21,632 nt of DNA. Source: an uncultured Bacilli bacterium (lineage in GTDB: Bacteria; Bacillota_I; Bacilli_A; RF39; UBA660). The translations under genes were made by a program, and so were the position numbers. The stretch's first letter is position 1. Each line of letters starts with the position of its first letter. The notes beneath the pieces are model-generated. The model did no database searches. It was given only the letters and a program-made list of their open reading frames with translations, and was not told the origin of the DNA. Where the stretch lies: NCBI GenBank assembly GCA_947585885.1, contig CANPXI010000006.1:1-21632 (forward strand). Reading direction: 5' to 3'. Of the stretch, positions 14,059-20,540 are shown one piece after another.

Positions 14059-16761
14059 TTAATTATCTGATGCAGCACATTTATCATCTATTACTGGTAT
14101 ATATGGGTCTGTTGTGCTTCCTGTTCCAGCTAATTTAACACATGACTTTAGAGAGAGAACTGGACGGATGACGTTATCGTCACTATATCCAATAGGTTGA
14201 TTACTAAGTTTGCCTCTATAATTACTTAAACCATATACCCCAAAAACATTAGTTGCACCATCTATATAATTTAAAGGTGTCATAGTCCAATAATATTTTG
14301 AACCAACAACACTAAGACCATCGCTATTTAAATAATAATATGCATCTTTGTTATTAATAGCAAATTTACCACCAGCATATACTACTTCATCTGCTGTCAT
14401 TAAAGCCACCGGATATGTTAATAGTTGATTACCTATACCTTTACTATTTGGTGTTGTGAATTTATCTGCTTCACTTGAATTTAAATGTAAAGTTCCAGAA
14501 AATGTATTTCCACATTTATATGATGGTCTATATTGAGATTCTTTTGAAGTTCCTCCATAATTATCAGCTAATGTTGTTAACCTTTCCCCTGCAGCATAAT
14601 ACATAAGGCTTGTTGGTGCATAACTATTATTACTTCTATCATTACAATATATAGCCGTTTTACTTACATAATCACTATATTGATAATTTTGATTATCCGT
14701 TTTGATTATATTTGTTTCATACCATGTATCTATTTCTTTCTTTATAGATGAACTTTCTGTATTTTTTCTATTATTTTCTAGTCCATTATTTTTGTCTCCT
14801 GTTGTTCCATACATGTATCCCGCATATATTGTATCATCATTACCGTAATGACTATTATATGAATAATTTCCTTTTAGACTTGGACCACCAGTTGGATTAA
14901 TATATCCTTCAGTTGTATTAGTTTCTATTCCTGCATATAAAAGTCTTAAACTTCCATCTTCATTTGTTCTGATTATCCTCCAATATATATCTGCAAATTG
15001 TACCCAGTTATCTGTTACATTTCCTGTCCAGTAATAAACCTCTTCTCCTTCTTCATCACCATCTATATCTTCAGTGTATGCTCCACTTTCTCTATGTACT
15101 TCACCTTGTTGTTCTATATTTGAAAAATCTGTTCTTTCAGTTGCATTACTATATTTATTAGCAAAATATTTTGATAATGTTTCTTTTTCACAACTAATAT
15201 CATCTGCTACTTCATATGGATTTTTTACTGTTCCTTGACCTTTTATTCTTACACAATCTTTTATTGATAATACTGGACGTATGACATGTGAAGCAGCAAC
15301 TCCATTATCAACTAAATGACCAGGATTTTCAGAACCTTGAACTTTAAATACATATGCATTTCCTCCAGAATAAGTGCCATACGGAGTCATTGTCCACCAC
15401 CACTTATCTCCGGTTACACTATTACCTTCACTATTTAAATAAAAGTACGTATTAGGTGCATCAGTTGACCATAATCCTCCAGCAAATGCTACTTCATCAG
15501 CAGTCAACAAGGCTACCGGGTATGTTAATTTTTGATTTCCTATTCCTTCGTTATTTATTGCTGTAAATAAGTCTTTTTTTCTTTCGGACTCAGTATTTGA
15601 ATCTGAAAAAGGCTTACTGTTATAATTTAATCCACATTTAAATGATGGTCTATATAGTGATGCTTGTGAGGCACCACCATAACTGCTTGCTTTATTTGTA
15701 ATTCTTTTGCTAGCAGCATAATACATCACAATGGTTGGATTATAATTATCATTTGCCCTATCATTACAATATATTGCTGTTTTACTTACATATTTATCAT
15801 AACTTGCTAATATGTTATCTTGATACCATTTATCTATTGTTTTTTTTACTTCTGAATCTGTGGTATTATCTCTGTTATATGTTAAACTTCCTAAATTTCC
15901 ATACATATAGCCTACATAGGCAGCGTTATTATAAGTCGTTCCGTTATATGAATATGTTTGTCCACCTATATATCCTTCTTGTGTATCTGGACTTGTTCCT
16001 GCATATAATAGTCTTAAACTTCCGTCTTCATTTGTTCTGATTATTCTCCACCAATAGTTTGCAAATTTAAACCAGTTATTGTCTGCTGCTCCTGTAAAAT
16101 AGTAGACTTTTTTACCATCTTCTGTGTAGTTTCCATCCTCATAATATACTTTTCCTTCTGATAATACTGTATCAAATGTTTTTCTTTGTTCTGCATCTGA
16201 AAATTTTATATCTCCAAAGTCTTTTACTAAAAGTGAGTTTGTATCTTTTGTTATTGATAATCTTCCACTTACTGTTTTTCCCATGTCTTGTGTTTGATCT
16301 AGTGTTTCAGATTCTAAATATCTAAATTCTATTTCATATGTATGTGTTTTTCTTGGCCCTATTGTTATCGATTCTGCTATTGTTTGAATACATTCTTGTG
16401 TACATTTTTCTACTGGCTTAAATTCATCCATTGTGAAACCAGTATCTGATGTTATTTTATATTCTAAAGTATCTGTTACTAAATTATTTGTTAATTTTTC
16501 TATATTTATATTATATATATAATCTTGATCACTTTCATTTTCTACTGTGAATTCTTTTTTTGTTGACCAGTTTAGATATATTTCACTATCTATTATTTCT
16601 TGTGTATCAGTAAACTTTATTTTTAGTGTATCTACTGTTACTGTTATTTGACTACCATCACCTGTTATTTTTGCTATCCAATAGGCGGCAGTTACACCTA
16701 ATAATATTATTAATACACTTATTATACTTATTATTAAATATTTTTTATTTACTTTATTCAT
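14059..16761 (-). CDS. Exported protein with TasA-like N-terminus and two tandem lectin-like modules (surface protein 3)
   Basis: A 900-residue protein, first gene of the operon. The start was set at the ATG at 16761 (MNKVNKKYLI, as in its paralogues) behind GAAGGGA; a frame open to 16797 would begin inside a terminator-like hairpin. Residues 8-30 are the signal/anchor helix and up to about 172 the beta-rich region with CTQEC. Module A (about 195-515) and module B (about 527-895) each repeat WRIIRTNEDGSLRLLYAG, KTAIYCNDR, LTADEV or MTADEV, WTMTP and VIRPVLS. Module A lacks the acidic loop, while module B has EDIDGDEEGEE. The segments before IRPVL differ between modules but are only about 32-37 % GC. 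Probably surface-exposed; ligand unknown. Confidence 0.78.
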   Translation of the reverse strand: MNKVNKKYLIISIISVLIILLGVTAAYWIAKITGDGSQITVTVDTLKIKFTDTQEIIDSEIYLNWSTKKEFTVENESDQDYIYNINIEKLTNNLVTDTLEYKITSDTGFTMDEFKPVEKCTQECIQTIAESITIGPRKTHTYEIEFRYLESETLDQTQDMGKTVSGRLSITKDTNSLLVKDFGDIKFSDAEQRKTFDTVLSEGKVYYEDGNYTEDGKKVYYFTGAADNNWFKFANYWWRIIRTNEDGSLRLLYAGTSPDTQEGYIGGQTYSYNGTTYNNAAYVGYMYGNLGSLTYNRDNTTDSEVKKTIDKWYQDNILASYDKYVSKTAIYCNDRANDNYNPTIVMYYAASKRITNKASSYGGASQASLYRPSFKCGLNYNSKPFSDSNTESERKKDLFTAINNEGIGNQKLTYPVALLTADEVAFAGGLWSTDAPNTYFYLNSEGNSVTGDKWWWTMTPYGTYSGGNAYVFKVQGSENPGHLVDNGVAASHVIRPVLSIKDCVRIKGQGTVKNPYEVADDISCEKETLSKYFANKYSNATERTDFSNIEQQGEVHRESGAYTEDIDGDEEGEEVYYWTGNVTDNWVQFADIYWRIIRTNEDGSLRLLYAGIETNTTEGYINPTGGPSLKGNYSYNSHYGNDDTIYAGYMYGTTGDKNNGLENNRKNTESSSIKKEIDTWYETNIIKTDNQNYQYSDYVSKTAIYCNDRSNNSYAPTSLMYYAAGERLTTLADNYGGTSKESQYRPSYKCGNTFSGTLHLNSSEADKFTTPNSKGIGNQLLTYPVALMTADEVVYAGGKFAINNKDAYYYLNSDGLSVVGSKYYWTMTPLNYIDGATNVFGVYGLSNYRGKLSNQPIGYSDDNVIRPVLSLKSCVKLAGTGSTTDPYIPVIDDKCAASDN
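14062..15183 (-). repeat. Module B of surface protein 3
   Basis: The second copy of the lectin-like module (about residues 527-900), starting near LSKYFANKY and ending DPYIPVIDDKC. Its start, TLSKYFANKYSNAT, aligns with the module start in surface protein 1 (TLAEFFANKYKDAT), so a whole module was added in tandem. Confidence 0.7.
15217..16179 (-). repeat. Module A of surface protein 3
   Basis: The first copy of the module (about residues 195-515), from the KVYYEDG region to KNPYEVAD. Key words in order are YWWRIIRTNEDG, YVGYMYG, IDKWYQDN, AIYCNDR, FKCGLN, LLTADEVAFAGG, WWWTMTP and VIRPVLSIKDC. Confidence 0.7.
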
Positions 16762-16784
16762 TTCTATTCCCTTCTTTTTACACA

Positions 16785-16816
16785 CAAAAACACACATAGA
16801 AAAAAATCTATGTGTG
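16785..16816 (-). terminator. Leader terminator or attenuator ahead of surface protein 3
   Basis: On the minus strand CACACATAGA and TCTATGTGTG make a perfect 10-bp stem around a six-T loop, followed by TTTTTG. It lies between a short leader ORF and the first structural gene, about 100 nt after the promoter start, so it should stop part of the transcripts before the operon. Confidence 0.65.
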
Positions 16817-16822
16817 CATTAA

Positions 16823-16896
16823 AAAACTATGAGAGTTAGTTAGTAACCCCCCCCGAGTTTCACAAATTCGAAAGAGATTATTTCATTCATAGTTTT
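16823..16896. repeat. 10-bp inverted repeat enclosing the leader ORF
   Basis: AAAACTATGA (16823-16832) and TCATAGTTTT (16887-16896) on the plus strand. In the leader RNA the second element contains the start codon of the leader ORF, so pairing would hide that start. Confidence 0.65.
16840..16890 (-). CDS. 16-codon leader peptide with a G8 tract
   Basis: The peptide reads MNEIISFEFVKLGGGY and starts at the ATG at 16890, nine bases after AAGGAG. The three Gly codons come from a run of eight G (plus-strand C8 at 16847-16854), an extreme homopolymer for this AT-rich sequence. The stop TAA is at 16842-16840, 23 nt before the terminator hairpin. One extra G would shift the frame and extend the peptide (LLTNSHSFLMHT) to a TAG inside the 5' arm of the hairpin. 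One G fewer would stop it four bases further on. This points to a regulatory leader rather than a functional peptide. Confidence 0.6.
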   Translation of the reverse strand: MNEIISFEFVKLGGGY

Positions 16897-16920
16897 GTTC
16901 TCCTTATTATTTATACTTCA

Positions 16921-16949
16921 ATTATAGTTTATCTATTTGTTAGTGTCAA
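16921..16949 (-). promoter_or_regulatory. Perfect sigma-A promoter of the surface-protein operon
   Basis: TTGACA (16949-16944), 17-bp spacer, TATAAT (16926-16921) on the minus strand. Both hexamers match the consensus exactly, so initiation is probably strong and control lies downstream in the roughly 150-nt leader. Confidence 0.9.
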
Positions 16950-17091
16950 TTACTTATTTTATACTTTTACTTATATTTTTTGACAAATTTTTTAACTTTT
17001 TTTATATGTTCAATTTTTAAATTTGGGATATTAAAATTAGTGAAAATGATATCAAAATTAAATTTTAAGGATACTTTTGTGCAATATAAAA

Positions 17092-17141
17092 TACTAAAAG
17101 TGGTTACAAAATTGAATTTTTGATGGTGTTGACTTTTAGTA
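17092..17141. repeat. Perfect inverted repeat at the mini-ORF promoter, copy 2
   Basis: TACTAAAAGT (17092-17101) and ACTTTTAGTA (17132-17141), 30 bp apart as in copy 1. The right arm again overlaps the TTGACT box. Confidence 0.7.
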
Positions 17142-17158
17142 TTTATGTGTGTTAGTGT
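17129..17158 (+). promoter_or_regulatory. Promoter of mini-ORF, copy 2
   Basis: TTGACT, 18-bp spacer, TAGTGT preceded by TG-t, as in copy 1. Transcription is predicted to start at ACAGGGGATG. Confidence 0.5.
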
Positions 17159-17224
17159 ATGTTTTACAGGGGATGCTTAGACTCTGGTGTTTGCCTTTTC
17201 TTTTTTTGAGAGGAGGGGCTTCAT

Positions 17225-17317
17225 ATGAATAGTAAGAGGTTCATAATAAGTGTGCTGAAACACATTTGTATGATATTATTCCTTGTTATTATCATCATTG
17301 CTTTACTTAAAGAATAA
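17225..17317 (+). CDS. 30-aa hydrophobic peptide, possible type I toxin (copy 2)
   Basis: An ATG six bases after AGGAGGGG opens a 30-codon frame. The peptide starts MNSKRFIISVLKHICMIL, continues as an Ile/Leu/Val helix and ends ALLKE. It is six residues shorter at the C-terminus than copy 1 but keeps the basic N-terminus, FII-VL-HIC and the helix. That the frame survives while the DNA has changed suggests selection on the peptide. A convergent antisense RNA overlaps its 3' side. A membrane-active or toxic role is inference, with no recognised family. Confidence 0.6.
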   Translation: MNSKRFIISVLKHICMILFLVIIIIALLKE

Positions 17318-17391
17318 TAAAAAACATTAGCCTTTGGGGCTAATGTTTACCAAAAATTGGGTAAACATTCAGAGTTCTGAACATTTCCTGT
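17318..17391 (-). ncRNA. Convergent antisense RNA, copy 2 (putative antitoxin RNA)
   Basis: A minus-strand RNA predicted from the promoter at 17424-17396 to the hairpin at 17346-17324, about 74 nt, as in copy 1. The first 32 nt match copy 1 exactly (ACAGGAAATGTTCAGAACTC and on). The upstream prepilin operon has no terminator of its own before this promoter, so read-through transcripts should also end here. Confidence 0.6.
17322..17348 (-). terminator. Terminator of antisense RNA, copy 2
   Basis: A perfect stem AACATTAGCC/GGCTAATGTT (extendable by one pair) with a 5-base loop, followed by a T run on the minus strand. It probably also ends the pfkB-smr-prepilin transcript. Confidence 0.8.
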
Positions 17392-17395
17392 ATTA

Positions 17396-17424
17396 AATAT
17401 ATCATAATTTTAATATTTATTCAA
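17396..17424 (-). promoter_or_regulatory. Promoter of antisense RNA, copy 2
   Basis: TTGAAT (17424-17419), 17-bp spacer, TATATT (17401-17396) on the minus strand, starting six bases after the prepilin stop codon. Confidence 0.75.
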
Positions 17425-17429
17425 TTATT

Positions 17430-17957
17430 TTAAGCTTTTTCTTCTTCTCTTTTGTATGAGAAGTTAAATATGTTACATTCTCTTTTACTATTAGTTATTA
17501 TACATGTAAGTGATTCTTCAGGTAATTGTGAAGATCCATTACAAGTAATATCAATTGGATTTGTTATATCTGATATTTTTATTGTATTCTTTTTTATTCC
17601 AGAAGAGTTTACTAAAGTAAAACCATATCTTTCATTTGATGCTTTTAAACTAATTACATTGCCTTTAGCATCAACTGTTACATCATAATAAAAGTCTTCT
17701 TGTTCTTCTATGTCCATAGGATTTGATTTTGTTTCTTTTCCGACACAGAAATTTTTATTGTAATCACCTTCACTTGAACGATAAATATATGTTGAATAAG
17801 CATTGTTGTAAAGTGTTAGTATTTCGTCATAAAATAACTGCTTAGTTGAACTATTAAATAGTTTTAATATATTTGGTGTTATAAGCATCATTATTATTCC
17901 GATTAAAGCTATTACAGCAAGTAGTTCTGTAAGCGTAAATCCTTTTTTATTTTTCAT
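17430..17957 (-). CDS. Second type IV prepilin-like protein (GFTLTE class)
   Basis: A 175-residue protein starting MKNKKGFTLTELLAVIALIG: a basic leader of five residues, Gly/Phe cleavage site, Glu at +5 and hydrophobic alpha-1 helix to about residue 30. The mature part is hydrophilic, with cysteines at FCVG, DITCNG, LTCII and RECNIF that could form disulfides. It closely resembles the prepilin inside the Tad operon in its first 30 residues but not beyond. AAGGAG inside the end of the smr gene serves as its ribosome binding site; only one base separates the two genes. It may be a minor or alternative subunit processed by the same unseen peptidase. Confidence 0.75.
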   Translation of the reverse strand: MKNKKGFTLTELLAVIALIGIIMMLITPNILKLFNSSTKQLFYDEILTLYNNAYSTYIYRSSEGDYNKNFCVGKETKSNPMDIEEQEDFYYDVTVDAKGNVISLKASNERYGFTLVNSSGIKKNTIKISDITNPIDITCNGSSQLPEESLTCIITNSKRECNIFNFSYKREEEKA

Positions 17958-17958
17958 A

Positions 17959-18228
17959 CTAATTCTCCTTTAGTTTTACTATTGTTACTCCATTATTTTG
18001 GTTATCTAATTTATAATTAAGTACTCTTTTATTGTGTTTTAAGTATTCATGTATTTCTTGTTTTAGTGAGCCTGTTCCTATTCCATGTATTACTACTACA
18101 ATATAGTTTTTTAGTTTTAGGTTATCATTTATAAATTCTTCTGTTTTTATTCTTGCTGATATTCTATCTAGTCCATGTAAGTCTACACTTGGGTAGATAC
18201 TTATAAATGGATCATCTATTTTTTTCAT
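17959..18228 (-). CDS. Stand-alone Smr domain protein
   Basis: An 89-residue protein that is a single Smr domain, the fold at the end of MutS2. It shows the DLHG motif (residues about 16-19), the helix after it, and the IHGIGTGSLKQEI loop at about 48-60. Smr domains are nucleases that cut RNA or DNA; in MutS2 they act on branched DNA or stalled-ribosome mRNA. The fusion partner is absent here. The start overlaps the end of pfkB by 17 bp and the stop abuts the prepilin gene, so the three are co-transcribed. Confidence 0.82.
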   Translation of the reverse strand: MKKIDDPFISIYPSVDLHGLDRISARIKTEEFINDNLKLKNYIVVVIHGIGTGSLKQEIHEYLKHNKRVLNYKLDNQNNGVTIVKLKEN

Positions 18229-19111
18229 ATATTTTGTATACTTCTTCTATTTTTGGAATGCTATTTGATGAGCCTAAAGTTTTTACTGAAAGGCCTGCTG
18301 CAATGTTAGCAATTTTTAAACATTTTTCTAGTGGTAAATTTTTTGTAAGTCCATATACAAATGCACCATGGAATATGTCACCTGCTCCAGTTGTATCTAT
18401 TGCATGAACTTTAATACCACTCATCATTTTTATTTTATCTTCTATTTTATAAAGACAACCTTTATCTTCACCAGTTACTACTATTTGTCCTTTAAACATT
18501 TCTCCTAATGTATTTAATACTTCTTTAAGCGAGTCTGGGTTTTGATAGTCTATTCTTCTTTTTGAAGTCATTTCAGCAAATTCTTTTGAACATATTATAT
18601 AGTTTGATATTCTTGCTAGACTTATTGTTTCAGGGTTTGGTGAGCCTGCATCTAATACTTTTATAGCATTTGGAAATTTTTCACAGGCTTTTATGGCTAG
18701 GTTATAGTGTTCAGCGTCCATAAGTATTATGTCTGGAGTAAAGTCGTATTCACTTAGAGGTACTCCTGTATCATCTAGTGTACAATTAAATAATGTACGT
18801 GATGCATTTTGTTTATTTATAAGTATGAATGATTTTGTTGTTTCTATTGTTTCTTTTATTTTTACGTATTTAGTGTTTACTCCTCTTTTTTTTAATTCTT
18901 CTAGTATTAGTGCTGCATATGTGTCTCTACCTAGTACACCTTCATAATAGGTGTCTACTCCCCAAGAAGAAAGTAACATACTTTCTGTAAGTGCAGGCCC
19001 ACCTGGACACTCAACTTTGTCTTTTAGTTTATATTTTGTATTTTCTTTTGGAAAATTATCAAGTACCATACTTATATCATAGCTAGCGTGTCCTATACAT
19101 AGAACTTTCAC
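18212..19111 (-). CDS. PfkB-family carbohydrate kinase
   Basis: A 299-residue ribokinase-fold sugar kinase. Visible: MKVLCIGHASYDISMVLDNF at the start, the PGGPALTESMLLSSWG substrate/dimer region (about 38-53), GVLGRDTY, and the PfkB signature DTTGAGDIFHGAFVYG (about 245-260), with the catalytic Asp in GAGD. It should phosphorylate a sugar or nucleoside with ATP; the substrate cannot be named. The start was set at the GTG at 19111, with AAGGGA ten bases ahead. A GTG three codons upstream (19120) is possible but sits too close to that site. It is the first gene of pfkB-smr-prepilin. Confidence 0.83.
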   Translation of the reverse strand: MKVLCIGHASYDISMVLDNFPKENTKYKLKDKVECPGGPALTESMLLSSWGVDTYYEGVLGRDTYAALILEELKKRGVNTKYVKIKETIETTKSFILINKQNASRTLFNCTLDDTGVPLSEYDFTPDIILMDAEHYNLAIKACEKFPNAIKVLDAGSPNPETISLARISNYIICSKEFAEMTSKRRIDYQNPDSLKEVLNTLGEMFKGQIVVTGEDKGCLYKIEDKIKMMSGIKVHAIDTTGAGDIFHGAFVYGLTKNLPLEKCLKIANIAAGLSVKTLGSSNSIPKIEEVYKIYEKNR

Positions 19112-19140
19112 TTTAACCACTTCCCTTACTATCTATTTTG

Positions 19141-19170
19141 ATTATATCACAACTGATTTTTGTTTCTCAA
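19141..19170 (-). promoter_or_regulatory. Promoter of pfkB-smr-prepilin
   Basis: TTGAGA (19170-19165), 18-bp spacer, TATAAT (19146-19141) preceded by TG-a on the minus strand. Confidence 0.7.
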
Positions 19171-19175
19171 TAATT

Positions 19176-19217
19176 AAAAAGAAAAATAACTTAAAAATGT
19201 AAATTATTTTTCTTTTT
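19176..19217. terminator. AT-rich bidirectional terminator
   Basis: A perfect 14-bp stem (19176-19189 with 19204-19217) and a 14-base loop. T runs follow on both strands. It ends the thiI transcript just after the 38-aa gene, whose stop lies in the stem. Confidence 0.6.
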
Positions 19218-19320
19218 TGTTAAATCTTATTGTTTTTTTATAATTGTTTGTTATTTTATCTATTTGTTCTTTTGTTTCTGTTTCTTCTTTTAGTCTTTTT
19301 AAAATAGGATTATCATTCAT
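19204..19320 (-). CDS. 38-aa charged small protein
   Basis: An ATG nine bases after AGGTGA opens a 38-codon frame starting MNDNPILKRLKEETETKEQI. It is dominated by Lys, Glu and Asn, with a basic end (IRFNKKEK), and has no membrane segment. It follows thiI by 46 bp, ends at the operon terminator and is probably co-transcribed with nifS-thiI. I recognise no family. The ribosome binding site and position make it more likely real than chance, but length alone gives little support. Confidence 0.5.
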   Translation of the reverse strand: MNDNPILKRLKEETETKEQIDKITNNYKKTIRFNKKEK

Positions 19321-19366
19321 TATTTGTCACCTATTATTTATTATGTAAAAGAACTTTATTTTTATA

Positions 19367-20539
19367 CTATAAAAGGTCAGATGTTTCTTCTTTATTTAAG
19401 TCTATTATAAATATGTTTTTTACTGCATCATCTATTAAAGAAAAATCAAATTTTTCTTCTTCTTTTATAGCATGGGTTAAATCTGGGTTTATTACTGGAT
19501 GAGGTGGAACAAATATTGTGCAGCAGTCTTCATATGGAAGTATGCTTATATCATATGTTCCAATTTGTTTTGCTATTTCTATTATTTCTAGTTTATCAAA
19601 TGAAGATAGTGGCCTTAATATTGGATAGTTTGTTACATTGTTTACTACTTTCATACTAGTTAATGTTTGACTTGCTACTTGACCTACAGATTCACCATTT
19701 ACTATGGCATTTATTTTTTTTCTTTTTATAAGTCTTTCAGCTATTCTATACATCATTCTTCTCATTATAGTTATCATATATGTGTTATCTAGGTCTTTAT
19801 AGATAGATTCTTGTATTTTAGTAAATGGGACAATATATAGTTTACCAGTGTTGCCATATTTTTTTAGTACTTTTGCTAGGTCTATTACCTTTTGTCTTGC
19901 TTCTAGGCTAGTATGAGGTAAACTTTCAAAGTATACAAAGTCTAAAGTGACTCCCCTTTTCATCATTTGATACCCTGCAACTATACTATCTATTCCACCA
20001 CTTAGCATAAGTAGGGCTTTACCTAGAGTACCTGTTGGGTAACCACCTTTTCCTTTTATATCTAAACCGTAGACATAGACTCCTTCTTTCCTTACTTCAA
20101 TATTTACTGTTACTACCGGGTTATGTACGTCTACTTTTAGGTTATTTACATTTTTTAGTAAGTAAGAACCTACTAGTCTACTTAGTTCCATACTTTTTAT
20201 TTCAAATGTTTTATCACTTCTATTTGTTTCTACTTTAAATGTAGTATTTTCTTTTATAACACATTTTGATAACTCATATATGTTGTCTAGAGATTTATCA
20301 GTTGTAAAATAACATAGAGATAAAGCATGAATTCCAAATATGTTTTTTAGTATGTTTAAGACTTCATTTATGTCATCTTCACTAGGTATTATAAACATTC
20401 TAAAGTAGTCTTTTTTTATTTCTATGTTATAGTTTTCTAAGGCTTTTTTTATGTTTTTTTCTAGGGTATTTATGAAAAAACTTCTGTTATCTTTTTTTGT
20501 TGTAAGTTCTGCATATTTTACCATTATTAGTTTTTTCAT
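19367..20539 (-). CDS. thiI: tRNA 4-thiouridine synthase ThiI
   Basis: A 390-residue protein that adenylates and thiolates U8 of tRNA. Visible: an N-terminal ferredoxin-like region and THUMP domain (to about residue 165, with NIEVRKEGVYVYG), then the PP-loop motif LMLSGGIDSIVAGYQMMKRG (about 180-200), NGESVGQVASQT, LRPLSSFDK and EDCCTIFVPPHP. The rhodanese domain of the E. coli enzyme is absent, as in Bacillus forms. The start has AAGGAG, which lies within the last codons of the upstream cysteine desulfurase; the genes are one base apart. That neighbour is the natural persulfide donor, as in the Bacillus nifZ-thiI pair. Confidence 0.93.
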   Translation of the reverse strand: MKKLIMVKYAELTTKKDNRSFFINTLEKNIKKALENYNIEIKKDYFRMFIIPSEDDINEVLNILKNIFGIHALSLCYFTTDKSLDNIYELSKCVIKENTTFKVETNRSDKTFEIKSMELSRLVGSYLLKNVNNLKVDVHNPVVTVNIEVRKEGVYVYGLDIKGKGGYPTGTLGKALLMLSGGIDSIVAGYQMMKRGVTLDFVYFESLPHTSLEARQKVIDLAKVLKKYGNTGKLYIVPFTKIQESIYKDLDNTYMITIMRRMMYRIAERLIKRKKINAIVNGESVGQVASQTLTSMKVVNNVTNYPILRPLSSFDKLEIIEIAKQIGTYDISILPYEDCCTIFVPPHPVINPDLTHAIKEEEKFDFSLIDDAVKNIFIIDLNKEETSDLL

Positions 20540-20540
20540 T

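Larger units (their letters stand above)
16995..17425 (+). repeat. Direct repeat unit, copy 2 (small-peptide/antisense cassette)
   Basis: A 431-bp unit in the same orientation as copy 1, with the same order of landmarks. The last 55 bp, which form the antisense promoter and RNA start, are nearly identical between copies. Confidence 0.85.

Noticed and set aside
10802..16761. A complete diversity-generating retroelement
   Set aside because: Only candidate target segments are present. No reverse transcriptase frame and no recognisable adenine-rich template repeat occur in the window.
16762..16797. An upstream start for surface protein 3 adding 12 residues (MCVFVCKKKGIE)
   Set aside because: That ATG lies in the 3' arm of the terminator-like hairpin with no ribosome binding site. 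The later ATG has GAAGGGA and matches the start of both paralogues.
9630..17425. The paired repeats as an insertion sequence or transposon
   Set aside because: No transposase, no terminal inverted repeats and no target-site duplication were seen in or beside either unit.
9412..17425. Integrated element using tRNA-Ser as attachment site
   Set aside because: The tRNA 3' end points away from the block, no second copy of the tRNA end was seen, and there is no integrase.
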